NCBI GenBank assembly: GCA_033002965.1
Contig: JAURVB010000744.1
Span: 1-64,000 of the forward strand
DNA length: 64,000 nucleotides
Direction of reading: 5' to 3'
From: Piper betle
Lineage: Eukaryota; Streptophyta; Magnoliopsida; Piperales; Piperaceae
The position numbers and the translations under genes were made by a program. This document shows, one piece after another, positions 1 to 12,675 of this stretch. The notes beneath the pieces were generated by a model that was not told the origin of the DNA, ran no database searches, and saw only the letters and a program-made list of their open reading frames with translations. The stretch's first letter is position 1. Each line of letters opens with the position of its first letter.

Positions 1-270
1 AGTATACGTTAACTTTTTTATATATTTGATCGTAAAATTATGTTTAAGCTGAATAATGCATTAGGACGCGTTATAGGATAGTTTTAATGAGTTATTAGTT
101 ATAGAATATATTATTGTAATGTTAAAGTGTGTATTATATTTTATGAGATTTTTACCTATTTTTATGAATTTTTAAAGATTTATTACTTGATAGTTATTAT
201 TTTTTACTAGGGTCAGAGACAAGTCAACTTTTATTTACAATATTGCCACTGACTTGTTGTTCCCTCCTAA
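1..270 (-). mobile_element. Degraded LTR fragment, same family as the 54.7-57.7 kb element
   Basis: The sequence runs parallel to about 54,890-55,125 through several blocks in order. These are a GCATTAGGACRCGTTA block, GGGTTATTAGTTATA-like sequence, ATTTTATGRGATTTTTWCC, and then a GTCAAGT-TTTATTTACAA-TTGCCACT block. Substitutions and small indels are scattered throughout, so this is an old copy. Its outer end lies beyond the left edge of the window. No coding capacity is visible. From about 270 to 395 the sequence is C-rich and may be the decayed GC-rich part of the same LTR. Confidence 0.6.
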
Positions 271-395
271 TGGTCAAAACAGGCTAAAGGTCTCCGTTTA
301 AGTGACCCCTGGCTAGGAAATAATTGCTTGACTCCGATTGCCCACCCGTTACCCATGTCACCGCCCTTACCACCCGGCCCTGTCCCCCACACCCC

Positions 396-759
396 TAGGC
401 AGCTCAAATATATTTAAACTGTTTAATTTTTGTGAGCTTGTTCGTTAGTTCGAAACCTTGAACCCACAACCTTGAAGTCGTCAAGGTGAATACTTACCAT
501 CTCAACTATCTTGCTTCTTTGTTATTATATTTCATATATATATATATATATATATAATATAATATAAAGACTATATTATTATATTATTTTATCGAGTCGA
601 GTTCGAGTTACAACCGAGTTGAGTCGAATACGACCTTGCTCAAGCTCGGCTCGTAAGATTCGAGTTCGAGTCAAACATTTAAATGTCGAGTTTCGAGTTA
701 AGTCAAGCCAAGCCGAACGCTAAATGTTCACGAGCTGGCTCGCTCAGTTAGCAACCCTA
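396..759 (+). mobile_element. MITE-like element (hAT-like ends), copy 1
   Basis: The element ends in GTTAGCAACCCTA, whose complement begins TAGGGTTGC, and its left end is a decayed TAGGCAGC. Inside are many short GAGTCGAG / CTCGAGCTCGG-type palindromic words, a (TA)n run and a tRNA-like stretch on the minus strand at about 430-515. It is homologous, in inverted orientation, to about 960-1405. TAGGG termini and GAGCTCG-rich arms are typical of plant hAT-type MITEs. I found no convincing 8-bp target duplication. No gene is present. Confidence 0.45.
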
Positions 760-959
760 GTTCCATTTCGTCTGGTACACCAGCCATTGGTGTTGCTGCC
801 ATTGCTGGTCAGCACTACTACAACATGCCTAGCCAAACTAGAACGGATGGAGGCCATACCGGTAGCGAAAGTGATGCCAACAGCCTCGTAGTGCAGTCGT
901 GAAAGGAAGTAGTAGTCTTACGTTGTTTGATAATTGAGCAAGCTACCTTGTAAATATTT

Positions 960-1405
960 GGTGTTTTGGCTTGATTCGATTTAGTTTTAAACTCGATATT
1001 TAAATGCTCAAGCTCGAAGTCGAATCCTTCGAGCCGAGTTTAAGTAAAGCAGTGTTCAGCTCGACTCGACTCAATTATAACTTGAACTTGACTCAAAATT
1101 GACTCATAGCTCGACTAAAACTCGACTCGATAAAAGTAATATAATAATATAATCTATATATATATATATATACTTACTAATAAGTTTAATTATAACTAGT
1201 TATATTTATTTATATATAATATAATAGTTTAGATGGTAGGTATTCAAGTTGAAGACCCGAAGGTCGTGGGTTATTTTCCACTTTACAATTGAGCAGGTTT
1301 CAAATAATATAAAAATATTCGAGTCGAGTGTTCAAAACTAGTTTGATCTTGAGCCGAATTCGAACACAAGTCAAGCTCGGCTCGTTTGTTTATTTAGCAG
1401 CCCTA
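960..1405 (-). mobile_element. MITE-like element, copy 2, inverted relative to copy 1
   Basis: On the minus strand this begins TAGGGCTGC at 1405. It then repeats the order seen in copy 1: GAGCTCG-rich arm, tRNA-like module (plus-strand 1229-1275), (TA)n run, CGAGTCGAG palindromes. The distal end is worn. Between the two copies (760-960) is unannotated sequence. The stretch from 1406 to 3165 is very AT-rich with no supportable gene. Confidence 0.4.
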
Positions 1406-3165
1406 TTATTAGCCTTTTTCTTTTGGCTTTTTTTAGTGCTTTTTTCAGTTCATGCAATCGTATGTTTTAGCATCTTTAGATATCGTTTTTGCCTGTTTGG
1501 AAATGAAGGAATTTGATCATGACCTTACTTACTTAGTGCTCCTAAAACAGTATGTTTAACATTATTTGTACAGCATAAGTATTATTTATGAGAATTTCAG
1601 ATGATAAATTCTCACAATATTAACTCCTTGAAAATTATAAATCAGTTTCGAGTGTTAAATCTAACTGGCTCCCACGAATATGATGCTCCTCATGTATACC
1701 CTTTGACCCCATCTTATTTCCCTCTGAATTATTTTGGGTACTCAGTGTATGGTTGTTTGATCAAATTATCTAGGGCTACAACTTGACCGGTTACTGTTTT
1801 ACATTTCGAATTAAATTAAAATAAAATAGTTAAGTATTTTTTTGACTATTTAAAAAATAGTTTAAAAGGTGGTAAATTTAAGCATACCACTTTTATTTTG
1901 AAGCACTAATGGTAGAAGCCTCCACCGCCACCATATCATTGATTTACCTTTTTTATTTATAAAATAAAAACTATATAATTATATTGACTAATATAAAAAA
2001 TAAATAGTATTATTATTATTATATTTAATTAAAATTTTATATTATTATATTCTTTTAAAAGTTAATTTAACATAAATATATTGTCTAGATAACATCAAAT
2101 TTATAATTTTGGTAAGGATTTTGTATTATCAAAGACATATAATTAAAATCAAAATTTATCAATTATTAACTGTTTACCCAAGTCAAAGTAGTTGAAACTC
2201 GGTAATGGTAGATAATTATAAAAGCAGTAAACAGTATCAGTAATAATTAATAGAGAAAAATTGGTAAATAATAATGATAAATGCCTTCAGCAACATCATA
2301 ACCGCACAATTTGCATCCCTTTTTAGGAACCAACCACTGGATTGATTTTTTACAACACAAACCATGATTTTGCATGAACCATTTGCAACTGAATACAATA
2401 ATCAAATGAACTAGACAAAACTAGGCAACCCACGCGATGGGTAGAGTATATTTAATACTTATTTATAATATATATTAAGAATATACAAAATTAATTTTAA
2501 AATTATTATGATTCTATTTTTTAATAAATATTATTTATATTTTACAAAAAATATAGTTATATACACATATTAAAACAATTTAATTTAAATTATAATAACT
2601 AAATAAAATTTATTTTTAAAGATTTTAAATTCGATTAGAATTATACTCTAGGCTTTTTAATAATAAATAACAATAGGTAAATAAATATATAAAAATGGTA
2701 AAAATCTTAATTAAGCATATATTTTTAAGTAACAAAATTTGATTTGATAGTATAATTATGAATATATTAAAATATATTAATATTTTCAAATCTTAATTAA
2801 AGTAGAAGTATAGTTCAATACTTTCTTAATAATAAATAATCATAGTTATAATTTTGAATTAAGTAAAGATTAAGGAGCACATAAAATTATTGTAGGGTCA
2901 GAATTAACCACGATGTAATAAAGATGAAACATGATAAGAGCAAAAAAAATCATGAGTGATTTAATGCAAGAGATAGATCACGAAGCAAATTAATCAAACT
3001 CGTATAAATATTATTGAGCAATAAATTTGGAACTCCATATTCAAAGATGCTCTTTATTATAATCCAATAAGTCTCTTAGACTCATTCGAGAGTTGACAAT
3101 TAACACATTTATTCTTTTGTGTGCGTGTCTATATATATATATATTAACTTGTTGCTCATCAATGG

Positions 3166-3556
3166 CTAAGGCCGGATAGTGGGGGCTTGGCTTTGATCAA
3201 GGGGTATGGCACAACATCCGCAGCAACCCCTCTTTGGAACTGGTGTGCAACAAGCACACGCAGGGCAAACAGTTGGTCCTCCTTTCCTCCCTCCAACCTC
3301 TTCTGCAAGAACAACATTTACAATTGAAAGCATGCACTCTATAATGCACAAGAATTATATCTAAACCATTTATATTGTAAATAATAGTCATATATACTGC
3401 TTAGAAATATAATTGAGTGGCTGGGGAAATGGAAGAATGTCAAGAAGGTCATGAACCTTTGGGTTGGTAGTATGCCTGAGATGGCAGCGCAGCTAAAACC
3501 ACAGAGAAGATGAGAAGCAGGGTAAACACCATGGAAACCGAAGATTTGGCAGCCAT
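3166..3556 (-). CDS. Small secreted cysteine-rich peptide, tandem copy A
   Basis: Two exons on the minus strand, 3556-3457 and 3302-3166, give 78 residues. The splice sites are AAAG/GTTCAT and TTGCAG/AAGAGG. Residues 1-28 are a signal peptide: MAAKSS, then a hydrophobic core, with likely cleavage after PSQA. The mature peptide is about 50 residues with eight cysteines in two clusters, CPACACC and GCCGCC, joined by TPVPKR, plus a basic GGRKGGP lead-in. The mRNA probably starts near a TATATAT box at 3596-3604. Copy B, 2 kb upstream, is a clear tandem duplicate with the same intron position and phase. Function is unknown. I recognise the general type, small apoplastic cysteine-rich peptides of plants, but not a named family. 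Paired cysteines could form disulfides or bind metal. Confidence 0.8.
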
Positions 3557-5035
3557 GATGATCAGTTGTGCTAATTGTGAAGCTTTGGAGAGGGATATAT
3601 ATTAAGGCCTGTGCTCAATGATAATACTTAATATGATCTTCATAATATCTTTATATACAAGTAACAAGTCTACCTACCAGCTGCTAGCTATCAACTCCAA
3701 TGCATTGATGATATCTGCATTAAGTCAAATGCACTTATCTTTTTCAAGTTGAAGACTTGAAAGAAACTGGGTGCAATACTTGCAAGGCAACGCGGTGGGT
3801 GAGTTACAAGTCAGCTCAGCGGTCAAGAGAATCCAAAGTAAAAAAACGTGGTGCATTATATTGCAATGGACTGGCTGAGTTTGACCCGTTCCTAAAATCT
3901 TGTAACAATTAGATAACAATCTCGAACTTAGAGACATGCTGCTAGCACATATAAATTAACACATACGAATATCTACATAATATATTAGGGATGAGCCACT
4001 TTTGTGATTTTAGTAGCAAAATTAAGTGTACAATTAGAAAAATAATTAAAAATTCAACCGAAGAAAATAAAACATTAGTACTTGACATAAGATCAGGTGA
4101 TCTTCCCTGATATATAACATTATGAAGTTGCTTAGTTTCAGCATTAGTCATGATATATACAACAATATGAGCAAAATTTTAATTAATCTGACCATTTTAA
4201 GGCTCTCTTCATCTAATTGTCATTGCAATCAGACGCTTATTTTAATTTCAGCCGACATAGGATTTAAATTTAAATTAGCCGAGCTGTGCTCGCTTAAGTT
4301 GAGTTTGCTTCCACTGTTTGAAAAACATAGTTAATGTGGTGTCAACCTGGTTGTTGCAAGTAGCATATTACTTAATTACCTCTGTTTAAAACCTGTCGTT
4401 TAATTAGTTTTTTGAAGGTAATTAATAATTTGAGTTCAGAGGAAAAAACCCTAAATTGTATGCTAAAGTCAACTACTTGTTTAACATTTTTCTTTTTTCT
4501 TGTTGGGGGTTGTTAAAGAAAACATTCAATTATTAGAAGATTGCCATGTTTAGGGCATTTCCACATTACTTCTCCCCTTCGGTTCCTTGCATTATCTGAT
4601 TTTTATTTTTTTGGTCAAATTGTTCGAATTTCAACGCTTTCCAAGCCAATGCATGAACAGTTGTACATGAAGGAATGAACCACATTTTACGTCTGAATTA
4701 TCTAAGTATGAATCAAGGCCAAATCCAAATTAATCAGAACAACATATTAATGTATCCCCATGCAGCATGCATGACCCATCTTAATTTGATGATCTCACAG
4801 CTTGCAAGGATCGATCGATTTCTTCGGGTGTCATGGAATTGCATCATTTATTATTTGTATTCCACTAGGAAACGGCTTAAAATTTAACAAGTCGAGGCAA
4901 ATTATAACTTGTATCCCAATTTGTATTGCATGTAATTCTTTATCCAAGTCTTCATAGGCTTCTTCGCCTTTGTTGAGAGATGATATTCATAACATCAGAT
5001 ATATATTGACTTGCAAGTTGCAACATGATCAACAT

Positions 5036-5567
5036 CTATGGGGCAGTGGAGACTTGGCTTTGATCACTGGGTATGGCACAACAACTACAGCAACCCCTCT
5101 TTGGAACTGGGGTGCAGCAAACACAGGCAGGGCAAAAGATTGGTCCTCCCTTTCTCCCTCCACTCACCTCATCTGCAAAGAAAAACATTGACAAATTGAA
5201 AGCGCTTTTCATTAGTATGCACAAGAAATATATATATCAACCTGCATCATTTATATTTCATCAATATAAACATTATTCACCTAATTATTATCTCGAAAAA
5301 TTCGAGTAAGAAATTAATATATATGAACATATATATATGCATCCATTGCCCATATGTACTGAAACACTTCCTCAACAGGACAAAAGATCACGTTGTTGGA
5401 CGTAAGTTAGAAGAAATTATAACGACCAGTTAGCTAATAATATATTATAATAAAAGAAGGTGAAAACCTTTGGTTTGGCAATAAGCCTGAGATGGCAACA
5501 CAGCTAAAACAACGGAGAAAACGAGAAGAACTGTAAACAGAATAGAAATCGAAGATTTAGATGCCAT
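5036..5567 (-). CDS. Small secreted cysteine-rich peptide, tandem copy B
   Basis: Two exons on the minus strand, 5567-5468 and 5172-5036, give 78 residues. The signal peptide is MASKSS plus a hydrophobic core ending PSQA. The mature part has YCQTKDEVSGGRKGGP followed by CPACVCC, TPVPKR and GCCSCCA. It has nine cysteines, one more than copy A because of the Cys near the mature N terminus. Exon lengths (100 and 137 bases) and intron phase are identical to copy A. The proximal upstream DNA is also similar (GAAGCTTYRGAGAGGGATA), so promoter and gene were duplicated together. Differences lie mainly in the signal peptide and the C-terminal tail (SQVSTAP against SQAPTIRP). The gap between the copies, 3557-5035, contains no other gene. 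Confidence 0.8.
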
Positions 5568-6548
5568 GAGATGCACTTGGAAGCTTCAGAGAGGGATAAT
5601 ATGTATATCAAGGCTTGTTCTCAATGACAGTGCTACAAGGTCTCTTGATATATGATCATGCACGTATGTATACATACCGGCACCTTGGTCAGCTCCCATA
5701 TTTTTCAATGCATTTATCTAATTTGGGTCAAATGCGCTTATCTCTTCAACTTGAAGAAGAGGCCGGACATGCAGTATTTCAACTCTATGAGGTGGGGGAC
5801 GTCAATATTAAAACATTGTGTGCTGGTCAAGAGATCCCCAAGTCAAACAAATGGAGAACTTAATGACCATATTGAATACCGGCGTTCAAAGAGGCGCCTT
5901 GAATATTGCACTAAGATATCATTTAAGCTCCATTTTCGTGTTCTCATTAGATTTATAATAATTAAGAGTATATTTATTTTTGTTTTCCAATATGTGAGAG
6001 TCCTTGTGCAAAAAAAACAAATGTGAGAGTCCTACTTGAGAAAATCATGATTATTTTAAGGAATAATATATGATAAAATTCATATTATTTTGTATTTTTG
6101 TGAGGAAAACTTATATTATATTTGGTATGATTGACCTCTCAAAAAATTTTATATATTTTACATTTTTTTCGTGCCAATTAAACCGATCCCATCAATTATT
6201 TACGATTAAATTCCGCTGATTTATGTGATACCTACTCGAACCCCAAAACCAACACCATGGAAGTATGAAGCATGAACCATGAACCGAACCGAAAATTTCA
6301 TCGATTCACAGCTCGAAAGAGTGTCATTTCCCGAGGAATTCCATCCCAATAACATGGAATTCGTTTACGACACCCGCCCCTGCTCGGTTCGGTTGGGCCG
6401 CCGGCCATCCCTTGAGCAGAGCACCGTTTGGCTACGGCGGTCCAAAGATCCGATCTTTGTTGAGCACAGAGATCGCCCCCTGCCCCCCTTGGAGGAAGGC
6501 CCTTCTCTTGCTTCGTAGAGTGGCCGCCAATCTATATGCAGGTTGAAC

Positions 6549-9500
6549 ATGTCTGGGAGTGGAGAAAGTGGTGGCGGGAAGAAGAGGAGCCTTCCGCCTT
6601 CTTGTAGCCATCGTGGTAATGTTATCCATGTACATGATTTTCTGGTACTACTTTTTTTTTTCAATTTATATTTGATAACTTTATGAATTTGATGTCCCAA
6701 TCTAATATATGGTAGCATCGTGAATGCTGACTATGGTTTTTGATGGGGAAATATGTGATTGCAAGATGGGCATTTGTAGGTATGCAAAGATGCTGTTGTA
6801 TGGATCTGACTGGTGTGAGTGATTGGTTATGATTATTAAAATTTGATGACTGTGTTTATTAGGAATGCCTTTCTTGTTATGTTCTCTAGCGTGATGCATG
6901 TTGTAATGCTTTGTTTACTTTGATTGAAATTCCAGTTTGTATCATGTTTGATAACCTCTGCTGCTGGCAATGTATGCAGGTGCCAGGCAGCCGGCTTTAA
7001 AAGAGGATCGTCCACCATTTGCGAAGTTGTTGGTAATAGAATATTTAATTTTTTTGTCTTCATCATTTGTCATCTGTACTCCTTATCCTGGGGTGGACAG
7101 CATGTCTTTTGTATCACCGATTGTTTTCGTTTTTAAATCGTGTATTTCTTTTTTTATTTTTTGATTGGTTATTGGTTATTGGTTATTGATTAATCTTTTG
7201 AACTGTCCAATATATATACAGGAGGGAGTTGTGTTTGTGTTGTCAGGGTTTGTCAATCCTGAAAGAAGCATACTTAGGTCACAAGCTCTTGAGATGGGAG
7301 CTGAATACCGCCCTGACTGGTTCCCGGATTGTACCCTTCTTGTTTGTGCCTTTGCCAACACTCCAAAGTTCAAACAAGTTCGGGCAGATTGTGGGACCAT
7401 AGTGTCGAAGGTATGCATTTACTTTGCATAGATCTCCACATTATGGATCACTTTGACATCAATTCCCTTCCCATAGCTGATTATTATTCCTTTGACTGCA
7501 TTAAGTCATCTTCAATAAGATTCACTGATGCTATTGATTCTTATCCGCAGGTAGTGAAAGTTTATTCAACTTGAAATATGCATTTGTAGTTTTTGGAGGA
7601 GAAGAGGAGTGTACTTATTTGGGGAAATCCTCAATCGTACCGTTTACTTATTATCTTGATAATTGTTAGAAGAGTCACTTCACCCTACCAGCAAACTGTA
7701 GTACCCTTGGATTCATAAAACTGCACAACATAATGAAGGGAACATCATAATAAAACACGCTAACAATCGCAAAATTCTATGAATAATTTTATCATTTTAG
7801 GTAAAGAATGATTTATTCGTATTATGCTAAGATATAGTGACCAAGTTATGTCTTGTTAAATATTTATTGTTATATCTTACTGCTCAACATTTACCATTAA
7901 AATATAAGGTCTCGTGACTTAAGTTTTCGGTAATATTTTCTTTGTTTACTGGTAATACTTGATATGACCTCGTAGTCTATCCCTGTTGTGGTCCGGTATG
8001 GTGTCCAATGAGTATTGTTATTTTCTATTCAATGTTTCTCAAGAAAAAGCTAGCCAGCATCATTCATTTATTTTTTCAAATTTGTGTTTCCACCATAGGA
8101 ATGGATGTCAGAATGTTATAGAGAAAAACGACTCATTGAAATCGATACTTATCTTATGCATGCTGGGAAACCATGGCGTAGGCAAAATAGTAGCATCCAA
8201 AGTCTGGAGAAGGGTATTGCTTATGTTCTAGTCTCTTTCTTTCAGTACTGTCAATGCTTCGAACTTGACATTAGTTCTGATTATCATTTTGGAGTAAGTT
8301 TTATTAGATGTACTTAAAAGTTGCTATGAATATTACTAATTTTGAGGGCTCCCCTTTGCAGTTTCTAGATGGAAGAAAGGCACACGACTTGAAGAATCCA
8401 TCTTTACATATATATATAAAATAAATAGTTAAGGTCCAGGATTTTACTTACATCCTAGCCGACTTCCATTGGTGGAAGTCGTTGGGTTAATTTATTATTT
8501 CATTTGACAATTTTTGAGATGTTGGACATCTAGTCACAGAACTTTTCTAATAATTATGTCTTGGAGAATTTCATTGATATTTTGTTATAGTAATAAATTG
8601 GAAGAGTTGGTTGTATAAATATTGGCATGAATCATTTCCAAACTTTTTTATTTGGATATGGGGGGACTTATCTGATTGTTTTCTTCTTGTTCTTCTTTTT
8701 CTTCCACCTGGTACCCAAAGAGTGTCGGGGGCATGGGCCATAAACTAGGAATCCATGTAATTACAAATGACAAAATTTTTGATGGCCGAATGCCTTTCCT
8801 GACGCCAAGCCTCCTCCTTTATCTACGCTCGGGACCGCCAATCCATGTCTTTGATGCTTATCTGATTTTCTTGTTTGATATTAATCGGCTAGATGGAATA
8901 GGGCATAGATGATGAGTTTGGAGTAAATTGCTTAATGCAGAGCTAAATCAAATGTTTTTACATTTTCATTCTGTTTTGATTTGAAATTCCTTATGTGCTT
9001 ACTCAACCTTTACATCTGTTGAAGTTTTTCTGTCTCGTACATGACTAAATTTGTGACTAATTGCAGAAGAATCTTGCCTTTCACCAAACCCTCACATGAG
9101 AGCCAAGAAATGTGCAAGTCCAAAGGCAGGATCTTCTTACCTTCTGAAGTGAGAACTATTTTGATGATATGTTCATTGTCATCATCCCAGCTAGGCAAGG
9201 ATTGTCAATATTGATCTTACCGCATCGATTGATTACTTTTATATTTAAATAAAATGACATGGAACCCATGCATAAACACCAAGAGACTTTCATTGCAGAA
9301 TTAGGAAAGAGGGAAAAGTCAGATGAAGTTTCTTACAAATTGGCAAGAATATTTACATTCAATCATGGTTCTTTTCTTTGTGGTACATGTTTTCATATGA
9401 CCCTCTTATATGGTGGTGCACTTTGCAAGTCATTATCATTTTCGCCAAAATTGGACATAACATGTTTTGTAATTGTGTGAAATTATTTGTTACATTTTTC

Positions 9501-10476
9501 TTTTTATCTTTGATGCTTGCTTTGTGAGCTACATAGCATTTCTCTCAATTTGTTTTTTCTCTTCATAGGCTTCTTCAAGTACTCCTGAATTGTATTATTC
9601 TCCTTCCAAAATAAAGGCATGGGCTATTGATGACTTGAAAAGTACAGTGACATGGTTGGAAGGCCAAAAAGAGAAAGTCAGTTTCATCTCCAGCCTATAC
9701 ATTTCTGTTTTCTTAATAAAAAACATGGTGATCATATATTGTCCCATGTTCTTTTCCTTATTCATGCCAAGTATGAAGAACCTGCTTCCTTAGAATAATT
9801 TTTTGTTTGAATACTTGTATTAAGAATTTTCGAAAATTGAAGCAAGCCTGCTTGTTTTCTTCTTTGACAGCCAGAACCAGATGAAGTGCAAAAGATTGCC
9901 ACTCAAGGAATTTTAACTTGCTTAGAAGATGCAATAGCTGCTCTGGAAAAACAGTCAAGTACGTTGAGAACTGCATTTTTCATAATCTGATTTTTTTATG
10001 CAGAGTGACATTGTATCTGTTGTCATATTTGGCCCCACCTTTCTTTTCTCCAATAATTAAGTTTTGGTGGATGTACTCTTGATTTTTGTGGAAGATACCA
10101 AAAACCTTAAATATTGTATCATTTTCTATCGTCATACTAGGGCATCAAAGAAGTGATTGAACAGTGGAACTTTGTACCTCACCTAGTTGAAGAGTTGATT
10201 AAACTTGATATTGGAAGTCCCTCCATGTTGCTCTCAAGAGACAAACTTCTTCAGCAGGCTCACACTTTTAAAAATATTTATCAAAGCATATATGATGACT
10301 TAGATAACAGTCCATCACGACAAAGCAGAATTAAAAAGAAAGAAGGGAACAAAGAAGCAACAGATGCCGTTGCAGAAGATGGCCTGTGGTCCGACAGTGA
10401 TGAAACAATTGAAATGACCGAAGAGGAGATAGAGGAAGCTTGCAAGGAGCTGGTTGACTTCTCACCATCAGTGTAA
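6549..10476 (+). CDS. XRCC1: XRCC1 homologue, single-strand-break/base-excision repair scaffold
   Basis: Nine proposed exons: 6549-6615, 6980-7032, 7222-7410, 8099-8213, 9067-9148, 9299-9317, 9569-9676, 9871-9958 and 10151-10476. They sum to 348 residues; plant XRCC1 is about 350. Exons 2-4 encode a BRCT domain (about residues 36-125), with FVLSGFVNPERS, LRSQALEMGA, the conserved Trp of EWMSECY, and YLMHAGKPWRR after it. Exons 7-8 carry the KAWAIDDL...TWLEGQ and ILTCLEDAI helices, and the tail ends in an acidic EMTEEEIEEA motif. Plant XRCC1 is shorter than animal XRCC1, lacking the N-terminal polymerase-beta-binding domain, and scaffolds nuclear break repair. Weak points: the LPPSCSHRG end of exon 1 (LPSWMS is usual), the 19-base exon 6 chosen mainly to keep phase, and the exon 9 acceptor (CAAAG/AAGTG). 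The 3' UTR probably runs to about 10,850. Confidence 0.88.
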
Positions 10477-11155
10477 TTTGTGACAAAGTTCTTATTGTAC
10501 CTTGTGAGATGGTCTTTTTTGAAACCCTGGAGGAAGTAGAAGCCTTTATGTTAACAGCGGATTGAGATGCCTGAGAATTTTATGTTCCTGGTTGCCTTCT
10601 TTTCTAGTTGTAAGCTTGTAGCTAACAGTTTTAGTTTACATGCGTTTTGGTCGCGTCCACTCTTGCTTTTTCCATATTCACATGTTTGCCTCTTTGTGGC
10701 ATGCCTTGGCCGCAGGGCTCATAATATGATTCAAAGGGATTGACACCACTGCGGGGGAAATGTTTCTGTTTATTATGATTTTTTTTCAATTGCATTCCTC
10801 TTGAAAATTTCATTGATGCTTTTCATCTCCAACAAACATTAGATTTCATGCTCCTCTTTTTATTTTTTATCCAGGCTTCAAGTCATTTTTTTTCAAGCAT
10901 AATTTCTTACATCATTTTGTGCCATAAGCTCTGAAAAGGTGAGATTTGCAAGTCCATCCCTTTACATATGCATATGCTTGTATTCTCACCACTTGACATT
11001 CACATATACCATTTCAACCTCTTGTGCATGCGTGCACCGAAACTAACAATTACCAAACCAGAAGGCAAAACAAACAAACCACACAAAACATAGCTATTTC
11101 GAAATTGGCGAGCAAAAATACAAACTATATATCATCTTCCATTAGATCATCCCCT

Positions 11156-12093
11156 TCAAAGACTCAGGATTTTGTCAAGAACGCTTATGAAGGACTGATG
11201 AGCAGCGAGCTGAGGGCAGTGTGTATCTGCTTCAATCATCTCGAGACAAGTATCCCCCTTTATCTTCTTGAGCATGTAATTGGCTACAAACATCGGAACC
11301 ACAGCGTCGTTGGTCGTCTGCACTATGGTACATGAAACTTCAACTTCACCAAGCATGTCTCTAAGGTCACTATAGAAGATGGTTTTTGCTAGGGAGAGAG
11401 CTACATCTGGTCTCATCTTCATAAGGCTCTTCTCATACTTGTCCACAGAAGGTGGGTCGTCGGAGTTCATAACCATGGATGCAAAGCTCACTGCCCATGC
11501 TTGGAAATTGGTTTCTAAGTAGGATAACATGTCGTTTACCTCTTCCCTCTCAAACCCTCCTTCATAGTCTTCTTCATTTAGGTACCTGCCAAAACAGAAC
11601 AGTGTTGAAGCAACTAAATTTGCATGTTCTGTCTCTACAAATGAGCTAATCAAACAAGAAAAACAGTAACATTTCAAATATGCTTTGATCAAACTTAATG
11701 TAAGCAATTTATACTAACATACTTGGGAGAAGCTCCAACAAGTATGAGCCTCTCAAAGAGGTCCGGCCTTCGAATGGAGGCCAAGCATCCAACCATGCCG
11801 GACATAGAGTGCCCAACATAGACGAGGGAGCTATTAACCGACTCCAAGCTCTCAACCAGTGAGATGAGTTCCTCAGCAAAAGCATCCAAGGATGAGAGAT
11901 GATCACCTACAGGTCCTTCAAAATCCCAATCAAACACTACAACTTGGTGGGTCTGAGCGAGATGAGGGAGGACCTTCTCCCAAAATGATTGCTCTGCTCC
12001 GTAACCATGAGCAAGAATCACTGTCTTATCCCCTTCTCCTTGGACGCTCACGTTCTTTGCCAAGGAAAGGCCATCTCTTTTCTCCACCACCAT
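11156..12093 (-). CDS. DLK2: DWARF14-LIKE2-type alpha/beta hydrolase (D14/KAI2 family)
   Basis: Two exons, 12093-11723 and 11585-11156, joined AA/G, give 266 residues. The splice is CCCAA/GTATGT with TTGGCAG/GTACC. It is an alpha/beta-hydrolase with the oxyanion HGYG loop at 29-32, nucleophile Ser96 in GHSMSG, Asp217 in TTNDAVVP and His246 in DTHCPQL. The complete triad suggests a functional hydrolase or receptor. FDWDFEG, SFASMVM, YEKSLMKM and the MVVEKR N terminus match DLK2 better than D14 or KAI2. D14 and KAI2 perceive strigolactones and karrikin-like ligands; DLK2 is an SL/karrikin-responsive paralogue of less certain role. Compared with remembered family members, the loop between GPVGD and LSSLDAF is about seven or eight residues short. 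A TATATATA box lies at about 12,180-12,190. Confidence 0.9.
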
Positions 12094-12675
12094 TGCTACT
12101 AAGCTAAAAGACTAGAGAAAGAAAGAGAACTGAAAATGTTTAGGACAGAGATGGTAGAATAATATGCGGGGTGTTTGATCATATATATAGAAGAAACGGT
12201 GGATTTAACAAGACTATAGAAGTTACCCGCCATGAAAAATCCTAGTGACCCACATCACCATGATTCAGAAGAAGAGTTTGAAGGGAGTGTGACCCCTTAC
12301 GATGGAAATGTGCACTTCAAAAGTTGCACTGGTGAAGGTTAATATGTGCGCAGTAACAAATATGTCACATATGTTCATGTCATATTCGTATATTATTATT
12401 AGTAGAGTATGTTTTGTGATCCTTCAAATCAGTCATCGCTGTACCATTTGTTGGGAACGATATTTGACAAGGCATGATCCAAAGCAATGCAACTATGTGA
12501 TATTCTCGAGGCCTACGAAACTTAATGACCAAAAAATAATATTTTGCCGGCCATGGAGCTAAGGAAGGTGAAATCAACTCATCCATTTACTCCGAAATTT
12601 CCTTTTTTTAACAAAAGGATATGATAAAATAGATGAAACAGAAAGGATCATATATGAGAGAGGGGGCTAAGAAAA

